A stretch of 64,000 nucleotides of DNA from Harmonia axyridis (GCF_914767665.1 NC_059501.1:56606798-56670797), one strand, 5' to 3'. Positions 35,801 through 46,122 are shown, numbered from the stretch's first letter. Numbers and translations: made by a program. Notes: generated from the sequence alone by a model not told the origin.

Positions 35801-36769
35801 AGAATGAAACAATTCCATGAAACCAAAACTTCACATCGTGGATTACGCGAAAATTTATTAAGTTTGAAAAGAAAGTATTATTGGCCGAATATGAATAAAG
35901 ATATTCAGAATTATATAAATACATGTGAAATTTGTCAAAAATCTAAATATGAAAGAACTCCAGTTCAACTTCAATTTAAACCAAATCCCGTTGGTACAAA
36001 ACCTTTTACTCATGTCTACTGTGACACGATTAAATTTAATCAAACAAATTGTTTAAGCGTGATAGATTCTTTTTCCAGATTTGGACAATGCTATCCTTTG
36101 TTACAAAAGACAGGATCAGAAATTATGGACAAATTATTAATTTATTTTAGTCATTATGGAATCCCTAACAAAATTACTTGTGATAATGGGATCGAATTTA
36201 AAAATAATGTAATACAAGATTTTTGCAAAGTCCATAAAATCGAAATACATTACATCACGAATTATAACCCAAATTCAAACGCATTAGTTGAAAGATTTCA
36301 TTCTACTCTCATAGAACAATTGAGAACAATTGGAAATAAAAATTTGACTTTTCAAAATAAATTAGCTCAAGCCTTATTAAGTTATAATAATTCAAATCAT
36401 TCGAGTCTAGAGATGACTCCAATGGAAATCATCAAAGCCGATTTAAATTATTCTTTACCCATTGAAAGAACTCATAATGAACAAATTCAAAATTATGTTG
36501 AAAATTACTTAGAAAATTTCAACGATATTTCAAAACATTTAGAAAAACGACAAGAGAAAAACTTGGCCCGTTTAGAAAAAACAAATAAGAAAAGATCTGC
36601 TGATCGTCCCTTAAATGAAAATCCAACGTATATTAAAAATCCGAAAACAAGAAAACTCGACCCAGCGTTCAAAAGAATCGACGCAAGTGAAATAGACTCA
36701 CATCGTATTCAAGATTCGAAAAATAAACATATTTATCATAAGAAAATTATGAAGCAACGAAAGAAGTAA
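32843..36769 (+). CDS. pol: Pol polyprotein of the env-bearing LTR element, with embedded macrodomain
   Basis: About 1308 residues, open throughout. Numbering is from 32843, a TTG; the protein is probably made by -1 frameshift from gag. Domains in order: aspartic protease (DSG at residues 36-38); Ty3-type RT (YMDD 353-356); RNase H (TDASG about 502, TDHKPL about 568); macrodomain (about 644-783); an acidic linker (about 800-880); integrase with H992, H998, C1028 and C1031 zinc ligands and D1061, D1114 and E1150 as the catalytic triad; and a basic C-terminus. The RT/integrase layout and the env downstream place it with errantiviruses. No disabling change was seen. Confidence 0.93.
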   Translation: MRTSLGKRIDLNNSIDHSNQLPYIEFNYPKCKLLIDSGCSVCLIDPKFAYNNCPNNIYQEKTTLTACMRQNTSNEKVLLPLFSEFNVEDTHPFVLYKFHRNYDGLIGADFLNKYGINLNFQDQILENEFCNIPFKYQQVCQNPTKIPVDLSHLESKISNQLMKILQTNENVLQLPNQPLSFSSRIKHKIRTTDDVPVHCKIYRYPEVHREEVKKQLKDLLDKNIIRPSISPWSFPVVIVPKKEDLSGKVKWRMAIDYRKLNDKTIDDKYPLPQIDSILDKLGNKKYFTTLDLASGFHQIEMDEESIEKTAFTVDNGHYEFLRMPFGLKNAPATFQRLMNNTLKDYIGKICHIYMDDIIIFSETVEQHLADIHTILETLMKDDMKIQLDKCHFFKTEIEFLGHIITPEGIKPNPKKLEAVTKFPIPKTPKEIKSFLGLVGYYRKFIPNFAKIAKPLTACLKKEAKIDIDDIKYVEAFQVLKRNLLNHPILCYPDFNKPFVLTTDASGYAIGSVLSQGTPPGDLPVAYASRTLSQSEIKYSTIEKELLAILFSCKFFRPYLYGRKFIIYTDHKPLTWLFSLKEPNSRLMRWRIKLEEFDYEIRYRKGSMNNADALSRIVIENEINFENFIKLNEINEITDSPNVKEKEGNLFKAPKNYALAHCVSKDFHMSRGIAVCFKNKYGNIEKLKSQNKMIGQVAKIRKDNRNIYYLITKENYYDKPTYENVFKSLMELREICEINNEKYLAIPRISSGLDRLKWSTIFNMIKYIFLNLNIKITIFYLPNKNGNEIKQIKASNMQMNDLNEIEEINNGIEDDLVSIINQVTDEELDECLELLNAGECENDDSNENEDENIIDFETSNVIIHDDVTIHSSIENPIFEIPYTERSINSANLQVIFKKASNYDVTKIKLFGEKLRFLVSVNSVETDLCRFIREYLRPKSPYTIYFKSLELEKPLIRILQEKFDYKSLDLKISRTLVEDVEDKEEQLLRMKQFHETKTSHRGLRENLLSLKRKYYWPNMNKDIQNYINTCEICQKSKYERTPVQLQFKPNPVGTKPFTHVYCDTIKFNQTNCLSVIDSFSRFGQCYPLLQKTGSEIMDKLLIYFSHYGIPNKITCDNGIEFKNNVIQDFCKVHKIEIHYITNYNPNSNALVERFHSTLIEQLRTIGNKNLTFQNKLAQALLSYNNSNHSSLEMTPMEIIKADLNYSLPIERTHNEQIQNYVENYLENFNDISKHLEKRQEKNLARLEKTNKKRSADRPLNENPTYIKNPKTRKLDPAFKRIDASEIDSHRIQDSKNKHIYHKKIMKQRKK
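34772..35191 (+). other. OARD1/TARG1-type macrodomain within pol
   Basis: Pol residues about 644-783 follow the OARD1/TARG1 pattern from end to end: a GNLFKAPKNYALAHCVSKDF start, SRGIAVCFKNKYG, YYLITKENYYDKPTYENVFK, then the IPRISSGLDRLKW loop and a final KITIFYLP strand. Human TARG1 uses a Lys in the LITK motif and an Asp in the GLDRL motif to remove ADP-ribose from acidic residues; both are present here (K712 and D753). The domain is in frame between RNase H and integrase with no stop or indel. Activity as an ADP-ribose-protein hydrolase is inferred from these motifs. Confidence 0.88.
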
Positions 36770-36787
36770 CTTTCAAATTTTATTTTC

Positions 36788-36789
36788 AG
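36788..36789 (+). promoter_or_regulatory. Predicted splice acceptor for env mRNA
   Basis: A pyrimidine-rich TTTTATTTTCAG ends at 36789, eight bases before the env ATG. Errantiviruses express Env from a spliced subgenomic RNA. Possible donors (GAGGTGAGCA near 29862 or AAGGTGAGAA near 29770) lie in the leader. Confidence 0.55.
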
Positions 36790-36796
36790 ATTCAAC

Positions 36797-38326
36797 ATGG
36801 ATCACCATTCATTTACATTGATAATTATAATTTTAATGATAACGAAGATAATTAATTCACTAGAAATTATTCCAATTGAAAATAATGTATTGCCCATTCA
36901 ATTAGGAAAAGCTTACATAACAAAAAAGAATTTACAACTAATTTATCATATTGATTTAAATAAAATAGAAAATGTAATTTTGGCATATCAGAAAGAAATA
37001 GATAAATTTAAGAAGGAACCATTAGGTTTTTCGCAGACTGCAAACTATAGATATTTGCAAGAGTCTAATAAAATAAATATTGAATCGTTCGAAGAAATAG
37101 TTAATGAAAAAATACGGACTAAGAGAGGATTGATTAATTTAGGAGGCAAAATCTCAAAAATACTCTTTGGAACCTTAGATTCTGACGATGAAGAATTATA
37201 CAGAAATTATTTTAATAGTATAAAGAAAAATGAGGAAACCCTCATAAGGAATCAAAAGAAGATCGCTACTGTAGTTAATGATTTGAAAAACAAATATATT
37301 GATAAATTTCAGAAAATGCATGATAATCTTGAATTATTGAAAATTGTACCAGCACTCGAAGAAGTTCAGCAAATGCATCTTATGACTTTTGAACTCAAAG
37401 ACATTAAAAATACTTTGGATGAAATTCAAACTGCAATTAGTTTTGCTAGGTTACATTTGTTGCATGAATCCATTTTACCCTATTCAAAGTTTTTAGAAGT
37501 AATCAAAAATTCAAGTATCATTCCCTTACACCATATAAAAGACTATTATCAATTATGCCATACTAAGGTAATTTTCAAAAATAAAATTTTACTATTTCTT
37601 ATATCTATTCCAACCATTCATGAAAAGGGATACGAATTATACAAGTTTTACTTTCTTTCCCAAAATAATGAATCCCTTTCCTTAACCGACTCCTACATGC
37701 TCTCACAAGAAGAAGAATTACTATGGAGTACGAGTCAATGTCACCCAGTTGAAGAAGACTTCCTATGCGATCAAGATCTACTATCCAAGCCTCCAGAATG
37801 CATCAGAAATTTGTTGAAAAATCACAAAGAAAATTGTTCAAGAATTGTATCAGTCCCACAAGCTAACTTGAAACTTCTAGAAGATGGAAATATCCTCTCA
37901 ATAAAAAATGAAAAAGTCCAAGAGAAATGCCCACAGCAAACAAAACATTATTTCATACCCCCAACGGCAATCCTTCGTTCAAGATGTGTTGTAGGAAACA
38001 CACAAAAGGACATTTTTCCCATTTCTACGATTATGGAAGAAAAATACATTGTCCTGCCCAAGATGGCTCATCCAATGAAGAACCAGCCCAGTTCGAACTT
38101 CAAGAAAGAAGACATCCCTGACATCCAGTTGGAAGACCTAGAAGAATGGCACATCCAACCAGGATATTCATTAATTTTTATTCTTATGTTTATAATAATA
38201 TTGATTTTGATATTTTTTCTTATTTTTAAATATTTGAAAAATAATAGACTTGCTAAAGTCACACCTATTAAAGGTGATAACTTTAACTTAGGTGGGGAGG
38301 AATTACAGGATTCCATCCCGTTCTGA
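36797..38326 (+). CDS. env: Env-like glycoprotein of the LTR element, 509 codons
   Basis: The frame starts with ATG 28 bases after the pol stop and is open to 38326, running 26 bases into the 3' LTR. Residues 1-20 are hydrophobic and signal-like. A furin-type site RTKR at 107-110 is followed by GLINLGGKISKILFG, the fusion-peptide-like pattern of errantivirus and baculovirus F-type envelope proteins. A coiled-coil-prone stretch follows, then paired cysteines in the 330-400 region. A single strong membrane segment at about 455-478 (LIFILMFIIILILIFFLIF) and a short tail complete it. The layout is complete with no break seen. Confidence 0.88.
   Translation: MDHHSFTLIIIILMITKIINSLEIIPIENNVLPIQLGKAYITKKNLQLIYHIDLNKIENVILAYQKEIDKFKKEPLGFSQTANYRYLQESNKINIESFEEIVNEKIRTKRGLINLGGKISKILFGTLDSDDEELYRNYFNSIKKNEETLIRNQKKIATVVNDLKNKYIDKFQKMHDNLELLKIVPALEEVQQMHLMTFELKDIKNTLDEIQTAISFARLHLLHESILPYSKFLEVIKNSSIIPLHHIKDYYQLCHTKVIFKNKILLFLISIPTIHEKGYELYKFYFLSQNNESLSLTDSYMLSQEEELLWSTSQCHPVEEDFLCDQDLLSKPPECIRNLLKNHKENCSRIVSVPQANLKLLEDGNILSIKNEKVQEKCPQQTKHYFIPPTAILRSRCVVGNTQKDIFPISTIMEEKYIVLPKMAHPMKNQPSSNFKKEDIPDIQLEDLEEWHIQPGYSLIFILMFIIILILIFFLIFKYLKNNRLAKVTPIKGDNFNLGGEELQDSIPF
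38291..38300 (+). promoter_or_regulatory. Polypurine tract
   Basis: GGTGGGGAGG lies directly before the 3' LTR, inside the env frame, at the position required for plus-strand priming. Confidence 0.75.
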
Positions 38327-38599
38327 TCAATTGACGTAATATTGTATTGTTCATTTAGATTCACATATCAGTGTGCTGCATTTTGCTTACACCAGCATAA
38401 TGCAGGTGGTTCGACGCGTGGCGTCAATTAAGATAAGAAAATATAATGTTATAAATAGGAGACAATATGTTATAGTCAGTCAGTCAGATAGATAATCAGC
38501 TTTAGAATCATCTTAGATTCATCCTATTGTTCATTTCCATATTTCCTTGTAAATAAATTCGTTTTTAAAAACGTGGTTTTCTCAACAAAAAACATAATT
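38301..38599 (+). repeat. 3' LTR of the env-bearing LTR element
   Basis: Equal in length to the 5' LTR and, by eye, identical to it. It is followed by ATAT, the target duplication, and then by the continuation of the Dong-like element's C-terminal coding sequence. Confidence 0.92.
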
Positions 38600-39094
38600 A
38601 TATATGTAATATAATGCAAAAAGCTGTTCATTTAGGTACTGCAAGGACGGTGAGAAAATTCCTAGGAAGCGAAGGACAGGTCCAAGGATCGCAAGTTCGA
38701 CGAGAACCAGGGGGACCACAAAGACCGGACACGACCGAGCTCTACCCTTCTGATATTTTAAATATCTGGGATTGAGTGAATGTTCCTCTTAGCGAGGAGT
38801 GAGAAGCCGACGGCGAGGAGAAATCCTACGCGTATAGGCGAAAGTCATAATAATAATGTTGCTTACGAGATAACTCAAAAAAAGGCATTTTGTATTGTCG
38901 CGGCCTTCCACTTGAAAACTGATTACTTAGCTTGCCAAGTGGTTCTTAAAATTTGAAACTCTGTGATACTCAGAATAAGAGAGATAGGCCGAACATATGT
39001 TATATATTCGAAATCAGGGGAAAAAGAGCTAGTCAAATATAGAAAAATATACAGGATGTTCCATTTGAAAATTATGGTGAAAAACCCGGTACAT

Positions 39095-39920
39095 TGGTTT
39101 AACCTTCTATAGCTGCAGGCGAAATCATTCCTTATATTCCTACTTGTAACGAAAAAAATTAAAAATATTTTAGCTGCACGATTAACTGGAGAAGGGTACC
39201 TACTTACAATTTTTTAAATATATACTACCATTTTACTTATGAAGAAAATGTAAATATTGCTGGGACATACTTTTAGTAAAATGGTTCGTCCTTTCGTTGT
39301 TAGAGACTTTTTAAACAAAATCTGGTAATTTATAGATTGTCAAAGCTGATCTTCAAGATCACCTAATTTAAAAATTCCGATACACGATGTGTCGTTTGAA
39401 GGATACAATCTTTTCTTAATTTTTTTCTAAACCCAGACCTGGATTTTAATTGATTGATAATTAATTTGAGCTTGTGTGTCAAATATGAAGAAAATATACA
39501 GAAGGGTTCGCATGTTATGACCCCCAGGAAGAAATGAATAAAATTCATAAAAAACCTCTGCATCTTGGTAACAATAGAGTACAGAGCCAATAAATATGGT
39601 ATATCTAGAACCACCTCTGTACTCTCTCATTAGCTTTTAAACATTTCCTATTTCCAGAAATAATTAAAACTACTATGCAAATATTGAAGTTCAAAATATA
39701 TTAATTCATCTAAAGTGAGTTCAAATAAAATAGTCAAAAATGTTAGTCTAACCTTTAGAGATATTTTGAGCTATCTGAAATTTCATTTACTGTAATACTA
39801 TGCTGAATAACTTTAAATTTGCTTGTTGTCAGAAGAAGTGTTGTTTAGAGGTATTGTTTTTAAACATCAAAAAAAAAAGGAGAGGTTAATAAAAGAAGTA
39901 TCATCCTTCATACAATAACT
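39095..39920. other. Downstream of DNAJC1, terminal exon not found
   Basis: This interval lies 3' of the last DNAJC1 exon I could identify. I looked on the minus strand for the short C-terminal tail that follows SANT2 in this family and found no convincing candidate. A polypyrimidine-AG near 39772 leads only to a short frame. Confidence 0.4.
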
Positions 39921-39923
39921 TAC

Positions 39924-41468
39924 TTTACTCTTATTTGGTACATGTTCTGCTATTCTATCCCATCTATCATTACATCCTTTTGGAAATTTAAGGAGTGCTT
40001 CTTCCAATGCTTTCTGTTGATCTTGATTCCAACTGTGTACTTCTTTCGTTTCTTCTGGTAAAAGAGCGTCCTTTTTGGTTTTTATTTTGGCAGCAAGAGG
40101 CTCTAAAACTTTTTCCTCTTCATTAGGTAGTCGATATCCATTTTCTTTCACTTTGGCTGCCATATATGTTACTTCGGGAACTGAACGGCCAAGTGAATCT
40201 GCTATAACCTCCCAGCGATTGCTTGAACCTCCAGGATATTTCTTGATTAGTTTAATAAGTTCGGCCAGATCATCATCTGTCCAGAGACCACCACTGATAA
40301 GAGGTGCATTTGTGGATGAATCTTGGGAAGTTTTGGGATTATAAGTTGTTTCAAAATTTGGACCTTGAATAAAATATTTTAAAATCCTATATTCTGTCTC
40401 TAAATAATTTCAATTAGTTTAGTCTTTAGAATTTAGAATTGACAATCATATCAAAACTAGAACATATTATTCCAGCTGTTTATAATTAATCAATCCAAAT
40501 GATAGCTCATTAAAGTAAACCAAGTTGAAATACCTTCTGGAATTAAAAATCCCTTATTTCTTTTACGAACAGTTTTAATCTTAGGAATTTCAACCTGAGG
40601 TTCTTCCAATGGAGGCTTTTTTATTGTTTCTTGAATATGGTAAGTGAGCATAGACTTCATAGAAACAATTGCATAAGGTAAAGATGTAATAATGAACCAG
40701 GCCAATCGAGGTATTTGTATTGGTAATGTGTCATAAAAAGAAGGTTTTTCCAATACATATTCTTCTATTTTATCCCTATCTTTCCTTTTCTTTTTCCTGG
40801 TTTGCTCCTAAGAAAATTGAACTCATTGATAAAGCATTAAAACATTTAATTAAAAACGAATAAAGCATTTAATCCAGGCTACATTTTCTTTTTCACTTTT
40901 CCTTTCAATAAGAGAGCATGACTACATATATAAACTATAAGAACATGAGTCAACTTACCAATTCATATTTTTTCTCTAAATATGCTGCCCAATTCACCAG
41001 ATATTGTCCAATAGTAATAATTGTAAATAAAATAATACAAACTTCTGTCATTCCCATTTTACGAACATATCGATAGTAATATACTGCATTTCTCCAATTT
41101 GGCAAGCCATTTTTAAGAATGTCATCATAATATTTTCTCTTGGATGGTGTCTTGAGAACTTCATAAACACTAACTAAATTCCTAAATTCTGCTGATGTGT
41201 CTCTGTCTACATTTTTGTCTGGGTGTAGTTTCAATGAAAGTTTTCTGAATGCTGATTTAATTTGATCATGAGAAGCATCCTAAAATATTAATGTTGATAA
41301 ATGGGTTGATTATCTGTTAAGAACGAACAAGCTTACATTTGTAACATTTAAAAGATTATAGAAATTTTCTTGTACTTCTTCGACGACATCAAATATTTCT
41401 AATTGATCTGAATCCCATGCTGAACATATTTGTGGGATGAAAATAAGAAATATCCAAAAACAATTCAT
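39924..41468 (-). CDS. DNAJC1: DnaJ homolog subfamily C member 1 (ERdj1-type), 3' end missing
   Basis: Four exons on the minus strand join in frame with GT..AG sites: 41468-41337, 41279-40959, 40807-40534 and 40363-39924, giving 389 residues. They hold a signal peptide (1-18), a J domain with HPD at 63-65, a membrane segment at about 122-144, a basic stretch (EQTRKKKRKDRD), and two SANT domains (about 269-310 with WTDDDLAELIKLIKKYPGG; about 352-389 with WNQDQQKALEEALLKFPKG). Family members are ER co-chaperones: the lumenal J domain stimulates BiP and the cytosolic part contacts ribosomes. The start was chosen for its signal peptide. The final short exon after SANT2 was not found before the transposon nest. 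Confidence 0.9.
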
Positions 41469-41469
41469 T

Positions 41470-43675
41470 ATATATACGATTCCATCACAATTATCGTTAA
41501 TAAAAAGGGGTAATCTGTGATGATAATACCAATATTTATAAATCAATTTAGGTTAGAATCGAACCAACCACAGGAACTGGAACTGTCATACGAAACGAAC
41601 CATAAAGTGTTGTTGTTTGTTTGTTGGCAGTGGCACTGTGTGCTGTTGGAATAATCCTTAGAATGTTCTAAGGAATAATCGATATTCGAAGATACCGGTA
41701 TAAAGCCAATTTAAAATATGTTAGACAACTTTTTACACGATAGAACGACTTTTGTTAGTTACCACGTTTGTTGCTAGATTGGTAAATTATTTTTACTGAT
41801 TGCTAAGATAAACAGAACAGCATAGTCTATGCAGAACAGTAAGTGAATCACTTACCGTTCAGCGAACGGTAAGTTCCATTTCTTGAAAGGTTGAATGTCT
41901 TGTATGTACCCTTGCAACCAAGTTTCGATTTCTCGTGAATAACTGCAAAACAGCCGATTTCCCTGGTTTTCTAAATGTCATTTTCTTCACAAGATTCGAT
42001 AGTGTTCATTTTTGAATTACATATAAGTGAATTAATTATTGTCACTTTGACAGTCAATAAGCTTTCATAACCATAACAGCAAGACAACGCCTTCTATTTT
42101 ATTCCTACACAGCAATGACATCAGATCGACGATTTTCTTTCGAAACGATTTTTCAATCAGAATTCAGTTTTTATGGAACAAACATAAATTTAATTGATAA
42201 AATATAAGGTTCATCAATTCGAATCGAAATTAACACGAATGTAAACAGCTTCACAAGAGTAAATCAGGTACAAATACAAATCAATATTTCTTTCTACAAG
42301 AAAACAAATAAACATGAGCATGAAAAATTATTGAAAAATAAAAAAAAAAAAAATATTAGATGTACAACTTTGCTTCAGCCGTTTTGCAATAGATAGCTGT
42401 AGCGGTAGGTAGGATCATTGGGAGTGAATCCGAGAGATGTTGAACGACGCGACATTTGTTTGCTTGTGAACACAGAACAGCTGCTTGCAAGGCAAATACG
42501 GAGGGGATTTCTGCGTCGCATTGTGACTGGAGACGAAAAATGTATTCATTACGATAATCCCAAGCGTAGAAAACCATGGGGATATCCCGGTCATGCTTCC
42601 ACGTCGACGTCCAAACCGTATATTCACGGTTCCAAGGTCATGCTCAGTATTTGGTGAGATCAGCTCGGCGTAGTGTATTATGAGTTAAAACTGACTGAAA
42701 CAATCACATGCGATCCTTATCGAATGCAGTTAACGCGTTTGAGTCGAGCATTGAAAAACAAAAAGCCGAAAATTGCGGCGTAGAATTATTTTTTTTATAT
42801 CTTTTTATGCAATACATATAAACTTAGTTTGAACTTATGATATCTATTTTTCTTGTCTCATCTTTTGAGTAGTTACATACATATGTAACAGGCCAATTGA
42901 AAAGTCCCCGGTCTACCATTCTAAAACACATTTTTTACATACATACATTTTGTTTTATTTGATTTGACTTTTCTGCAATAGTATTATTATGAATTTGATG
43001 AAAATACCAGAGAAAAAAGAAACTTAGCGGAAACGTCTTTAGAAAGAAATGATAAGGTAAAACGCTTTTTCTGTTGACTTTGAATTAGCTCATCTTTATT
43101 AATATGAAAATGATTTGTTTTTTTAACGATAGAAAAATACTCGATATTGAATGTATTGATACTACTCATTTCGATACATTACGATCCAAAGTATCGATAC
43201 TTCACGGAGTATCGCCCAACACTAGTCGGCCGAAATGTCCCACATCCGTTCCCGTCAAGGATTGTAACTAATACCATTGTTTAAACAATGCTAATACCTG
43301 ATATGACCAGTATTCCCGAAGAACCAGCATGAAAAAATCTGTTATCAAGACAAAAATAAATTTATTTTCCCTGTTCGTCTTTTCCATTGTAGTACCCGAA
43401 TTGATGAATTGTTCTGTGTTTACATGGAAATCTATTGTTACCCATTTATAAGTTTGTTTACAGATGGCACAACCTACCCTGAATCGCGAATAATCGAATC
43501 GATTTAGAATCGACTATTTAGTATTTTTAGAATTATACCATAGAGTATACTTTTCTATGACATGTAATTTTCTTAACCACAGATTACGGATCACATTTAT
43601 ATCTGCGCTAATTACAAATGATGATTTTTCTTGAAATTTAATATAAACTAATAAATATTTAATAATTTGTAAATT
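41470..43675. promoter_or_regulatory. Divergent intergenic region between DNAJC1 and EXOSC5
   Basis: The two host genes point away from each other with about 2.2 kb between their start codons. The mariner fragment at 42418-42785 divides this space. Near 41650-41690 there is a short palindrome (CCTTAGAATGTTCTAAGG). Promoter elements could not be fixed. Confidence 0.45.
42418..42945 (+). pseudogene. Mariner transposase fragment with possible TIR
   Basis: The plus strand encodes the central catalytic part of a mariner transposase: LARQIRRGFLRRIVTGDEKC, IHYDNPKRRKPWGYPGHAST, then, after one stop, WWDQLGVVYYELK and LTRLSRALKNKKP up to about 42785. The TGDEK motif holds the first catalytic Asp. 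The N-terminal DNA-binding half and the C-terminus are missing. A stretch at 42893-42945 (CCAATTGAAAAGTCCCCGGT) resembles a mariner inverted-repeat end. Confidence 0.85.
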
Positions 43676-45699
43676 ATGGAAGCAAATATGACTAACAAAG
43701 AGATATTAGAACTCAAATGTGAATTCGATACACTTACTCGTCCTGATGGTTCTATACTATTTTGTGAAGGTGCATGTTTTATTTATTAATTGCAATTTCA
43801 ATAAGCTGACCATTCCAACTAAATTATTCATTTCAGGAGAAACAACTGTTTTAGCAGGACTGTATGGCCCTGTTGAATGCAAAGGATCGAAAATGTTGAC
43901 TGATAAAGCTTTAATAGAAATGAATTATAGACCGAAATCTGGTCTTCCCTGTATGTACCATAAAATTTTTGTATATGTGTAAGTGGCAACTCATTTTGTA
44001 GGTGTTCAAGACAGGTTTTTTGAAGCGACACTAAAAAATACTTGTGAAGCTGCGTTAGCTGCTGCTTTACATCCTAGGTCCTCTATTATAATAACTATTC
44101 AAGAAATGCATAATAATGGACAAGTGAGTACATCATAGTAGAGTTGTGTAGTGATTTCACAATTTTTTTGATATGAAATTAATTCACTTGTGACTGGTCT
44201 TGAGTATTTTTCTTTATAGACTCTGACTTCAGTAGGGGTGTAGAAACTATCCACTCCATATACTATATTGCAAATAATTTGTAATAGAGGTATGCATTGG
44301 AATGGGCTGGGATTTCAAATAACATAAATATTGAATTTGACAGACATGAATTCTAAGGGCAGCACCCACAAGCAGGGTTTTCTTTTACATTGATTCCTAA
44401 ATTTGCATCATAGAAAGCTGCGTTTAAAATGAATTATTTCAATTAATTAATGTTTTCTAGTGGTTGTTGCACTGAGGAATTATGTAGAACATCTTTCAAA
44501 TTCTGATAGACAAATTACATACCAGCTATACAATCAGCTTTTATGATCACCTCAGTTGGCACTTCTTCAATAAATGACTGAAGGGTTTCATGAAATTTTG
44601 ATTGACCGATTAACTTTTTTATTGTAGTTGGAAATCTAGAAGTAACAAAAATCAGCTGAAATTGAACAAAGAAATATGATCATACAAATTACCACAATAA
44701 AACCACTATGACTTATTTACTTTATCCCTCACATAGACTCATCTTTTTTGTGTGAGTATCATGACACATCTGTATCTGATACCTAATCTATTTGGAGAAA
44801 ACTTATTTTTTCCACTATAGTTTAATTTATTCCCTCTCTTCAAGAAGATTTTTGCTTTTAATGTTGTAAAATATTATTCAGAGATGCCTCTGCAATCGAA
44901 TTAAAATTTTTCCGTCTGAACTACCTTAATGTGTCCGTTGCATAATTCATTCACATGAAATTCTGACCTCTCCTGCTGAACTGTTATCATTACTGCTATT
45001 GATCATTTGAAATTGGCGAAATTATTTGTTCTTGGTTCAAAGTACTTCTTCATGCGCATAGCGTTTTCCACAGTTTCAAGGAATAGTTCGACAATTTACC
45101 ACAAAAATTCATATGAATGATTAATGAACAGATACATTTAGATATCATAACATGAAGGTACATAACTAATCATGAAAAATTATGCTTACAAAACTTTTGT
45201 ATTTTTTGCGCTAGCATACGAATCAGCAATGAAAAACCAGGGTTCCATTTGAAATTCCAAAGTTTTGTAATTGCATAATAGGTAACACTGTATTCACCAC
45301 TCAAATATCCCTATCACTGCACAGTTCTACATCGTAGTATGTAAATAAAAAAAACTTTCTGAAAATATTTATTTGCAGTTACTATCCTGTGCCATCAATG
45401 CTGCTTGCCTGGCTTGTTTAGATTCTAACATTGATATGAAATTTTTGTTTGCATCTACAACATGTTTTCTCATCAATGATGGTAGTCTCCAGATTGAAAC
45501 ACCTCCTATAAAAGAAAATATACAGGCTGTATTTGTATTCACTTTTGATAGTATTAAAGGTGATGTGGTTGTATCACACACGGAAGGAGTTTTTTCTGTA
45601 GAAAAGTACAAATTAGCATTAGAGAAATGTAGAGAGCAAAGTAAATATGTTTTTGAATTCATAAAAAGTAAAATAACAAATAGAATAACTCAAACTTAG
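43676..45699 (+). CDS. EXOSC5: Exosome complex component Rrp46 (RNase PH family), four exons
   Basis: Exons 43676-43769, 43837-43950, 44002-44123 and 45379-45699 join in frame through GT..AG introns to 216 residues. The product is a core-ring subunit of the RNA exosome. It shows the RNase PH fold pattern: FDTLTRPDGSILFCEG at the start, GETTVLAGLYGPVE for the first conserved strand-loop, and RFFEATLKNTCEAALAAALH after the variable loop. NNGQLLSCAINAACLACLDS and VVVSHTEGVFSVEKYKLALE follow. Length fits the family (about 215-235). Animal RNase PH-type exosome subunits are structural and non-catalytic. The other subunits are not in the window. AATAAA lies near 45762. Confidence 0.95.
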
Positions 45700-45920
45700 T
45701 TGAAAGAGGATATTTTAAAATATATTTTGAACTTGTTCATTTTAGACCATAAATTCACTTCATAAATAAAGATATATTTCTTACTATTATTTCCTTTATA
45801 ATCATATAATATTTTTTAATAAGATTTACATAATTTGTCATAGTATAAAGCTCAAAACAATATTGTATATTAAAAATTGTATGCAACGAACGAAATGCGG
45901 CATAGGCTGTAGGACCCCCG

Positions 45921-45921
<1 letters not shown>

Positions 45922-45955
<34 letters not shown>

Positions 45956-46122
45956 CGTAAGAAAATTATTGTAATGTTTATATTTAATATATATTGCAGA
46001 TCCTTGAGAAAGGTAAGAAGTCTTACCGAAAGCTTGGATGATATAAAAGTGTATCACTGAATTTCCTAGATCGAAACATCCTAACATTGTTATCTATTAT
46101 ATATATATATATATATATATAA
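45922..46122. repeat. (TA)n tract split by a ~147-bp insert
   Basis: Two (TA)n runs, about 45924-45952 and 46100-46122, bracket a 147-bp piece. The insert includes a stem with GGTAAG and CTTACC arms preceded by CTTGAGAAA and followed by GAAAGC. It resembles the 3' or terminal pieces of Penelope-like elements that carry hammerhead-type motifs, but it lacks the exact CUGANGA core. Confidence 0.45.

Larger units (their letters stand above)
27455..38868 (+). pseudogene. R4/Dong-like non-LTR retroposon, broken, split by the LTR element
   Basis: Between 27455 and 29331, frames in series give an RT (FDYKKAFDSIPHGWLTKILE near 27800, then a YMDDLKLI catalytic box near 28115). A C-terminal region follows with an RHDAVVKILHQEMA zinc-linked motif and a restriction-like endonuclease core, RPDILLVDKHHKAAILIDVA (29130-29200). 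Frameshifts separate the RT parts. The C-terminal end (LGTARTVRKFLG) resumes after the LTR element at about 38627-38770. TAA repeats flank both ends (about 27472 and 38852), matching the (TAA)n target known for Dong. Clade assignment is inference from this endonuclease and target. Confidence 0.75.
26911..39090. mobile_element. Foldback element copy B, enlarged by nested insertions
   Basis: The outer ends read ACCGGGTTTTTCTCCATAG at 26911 and, inverted, ACCGGGTTTTTCACCATAA ending 39090. The left part (26911-27440) is the reverse complement of much of copy A, including its middle. The right arm (about 38865-39090) is shortened by roughly 130 bp. Everything between about 27455 and 38868 is a younger insertion: a Dong-like retroposon that itself holds an LTR element. 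No transposase of its own is present. Confidence 0.7.
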
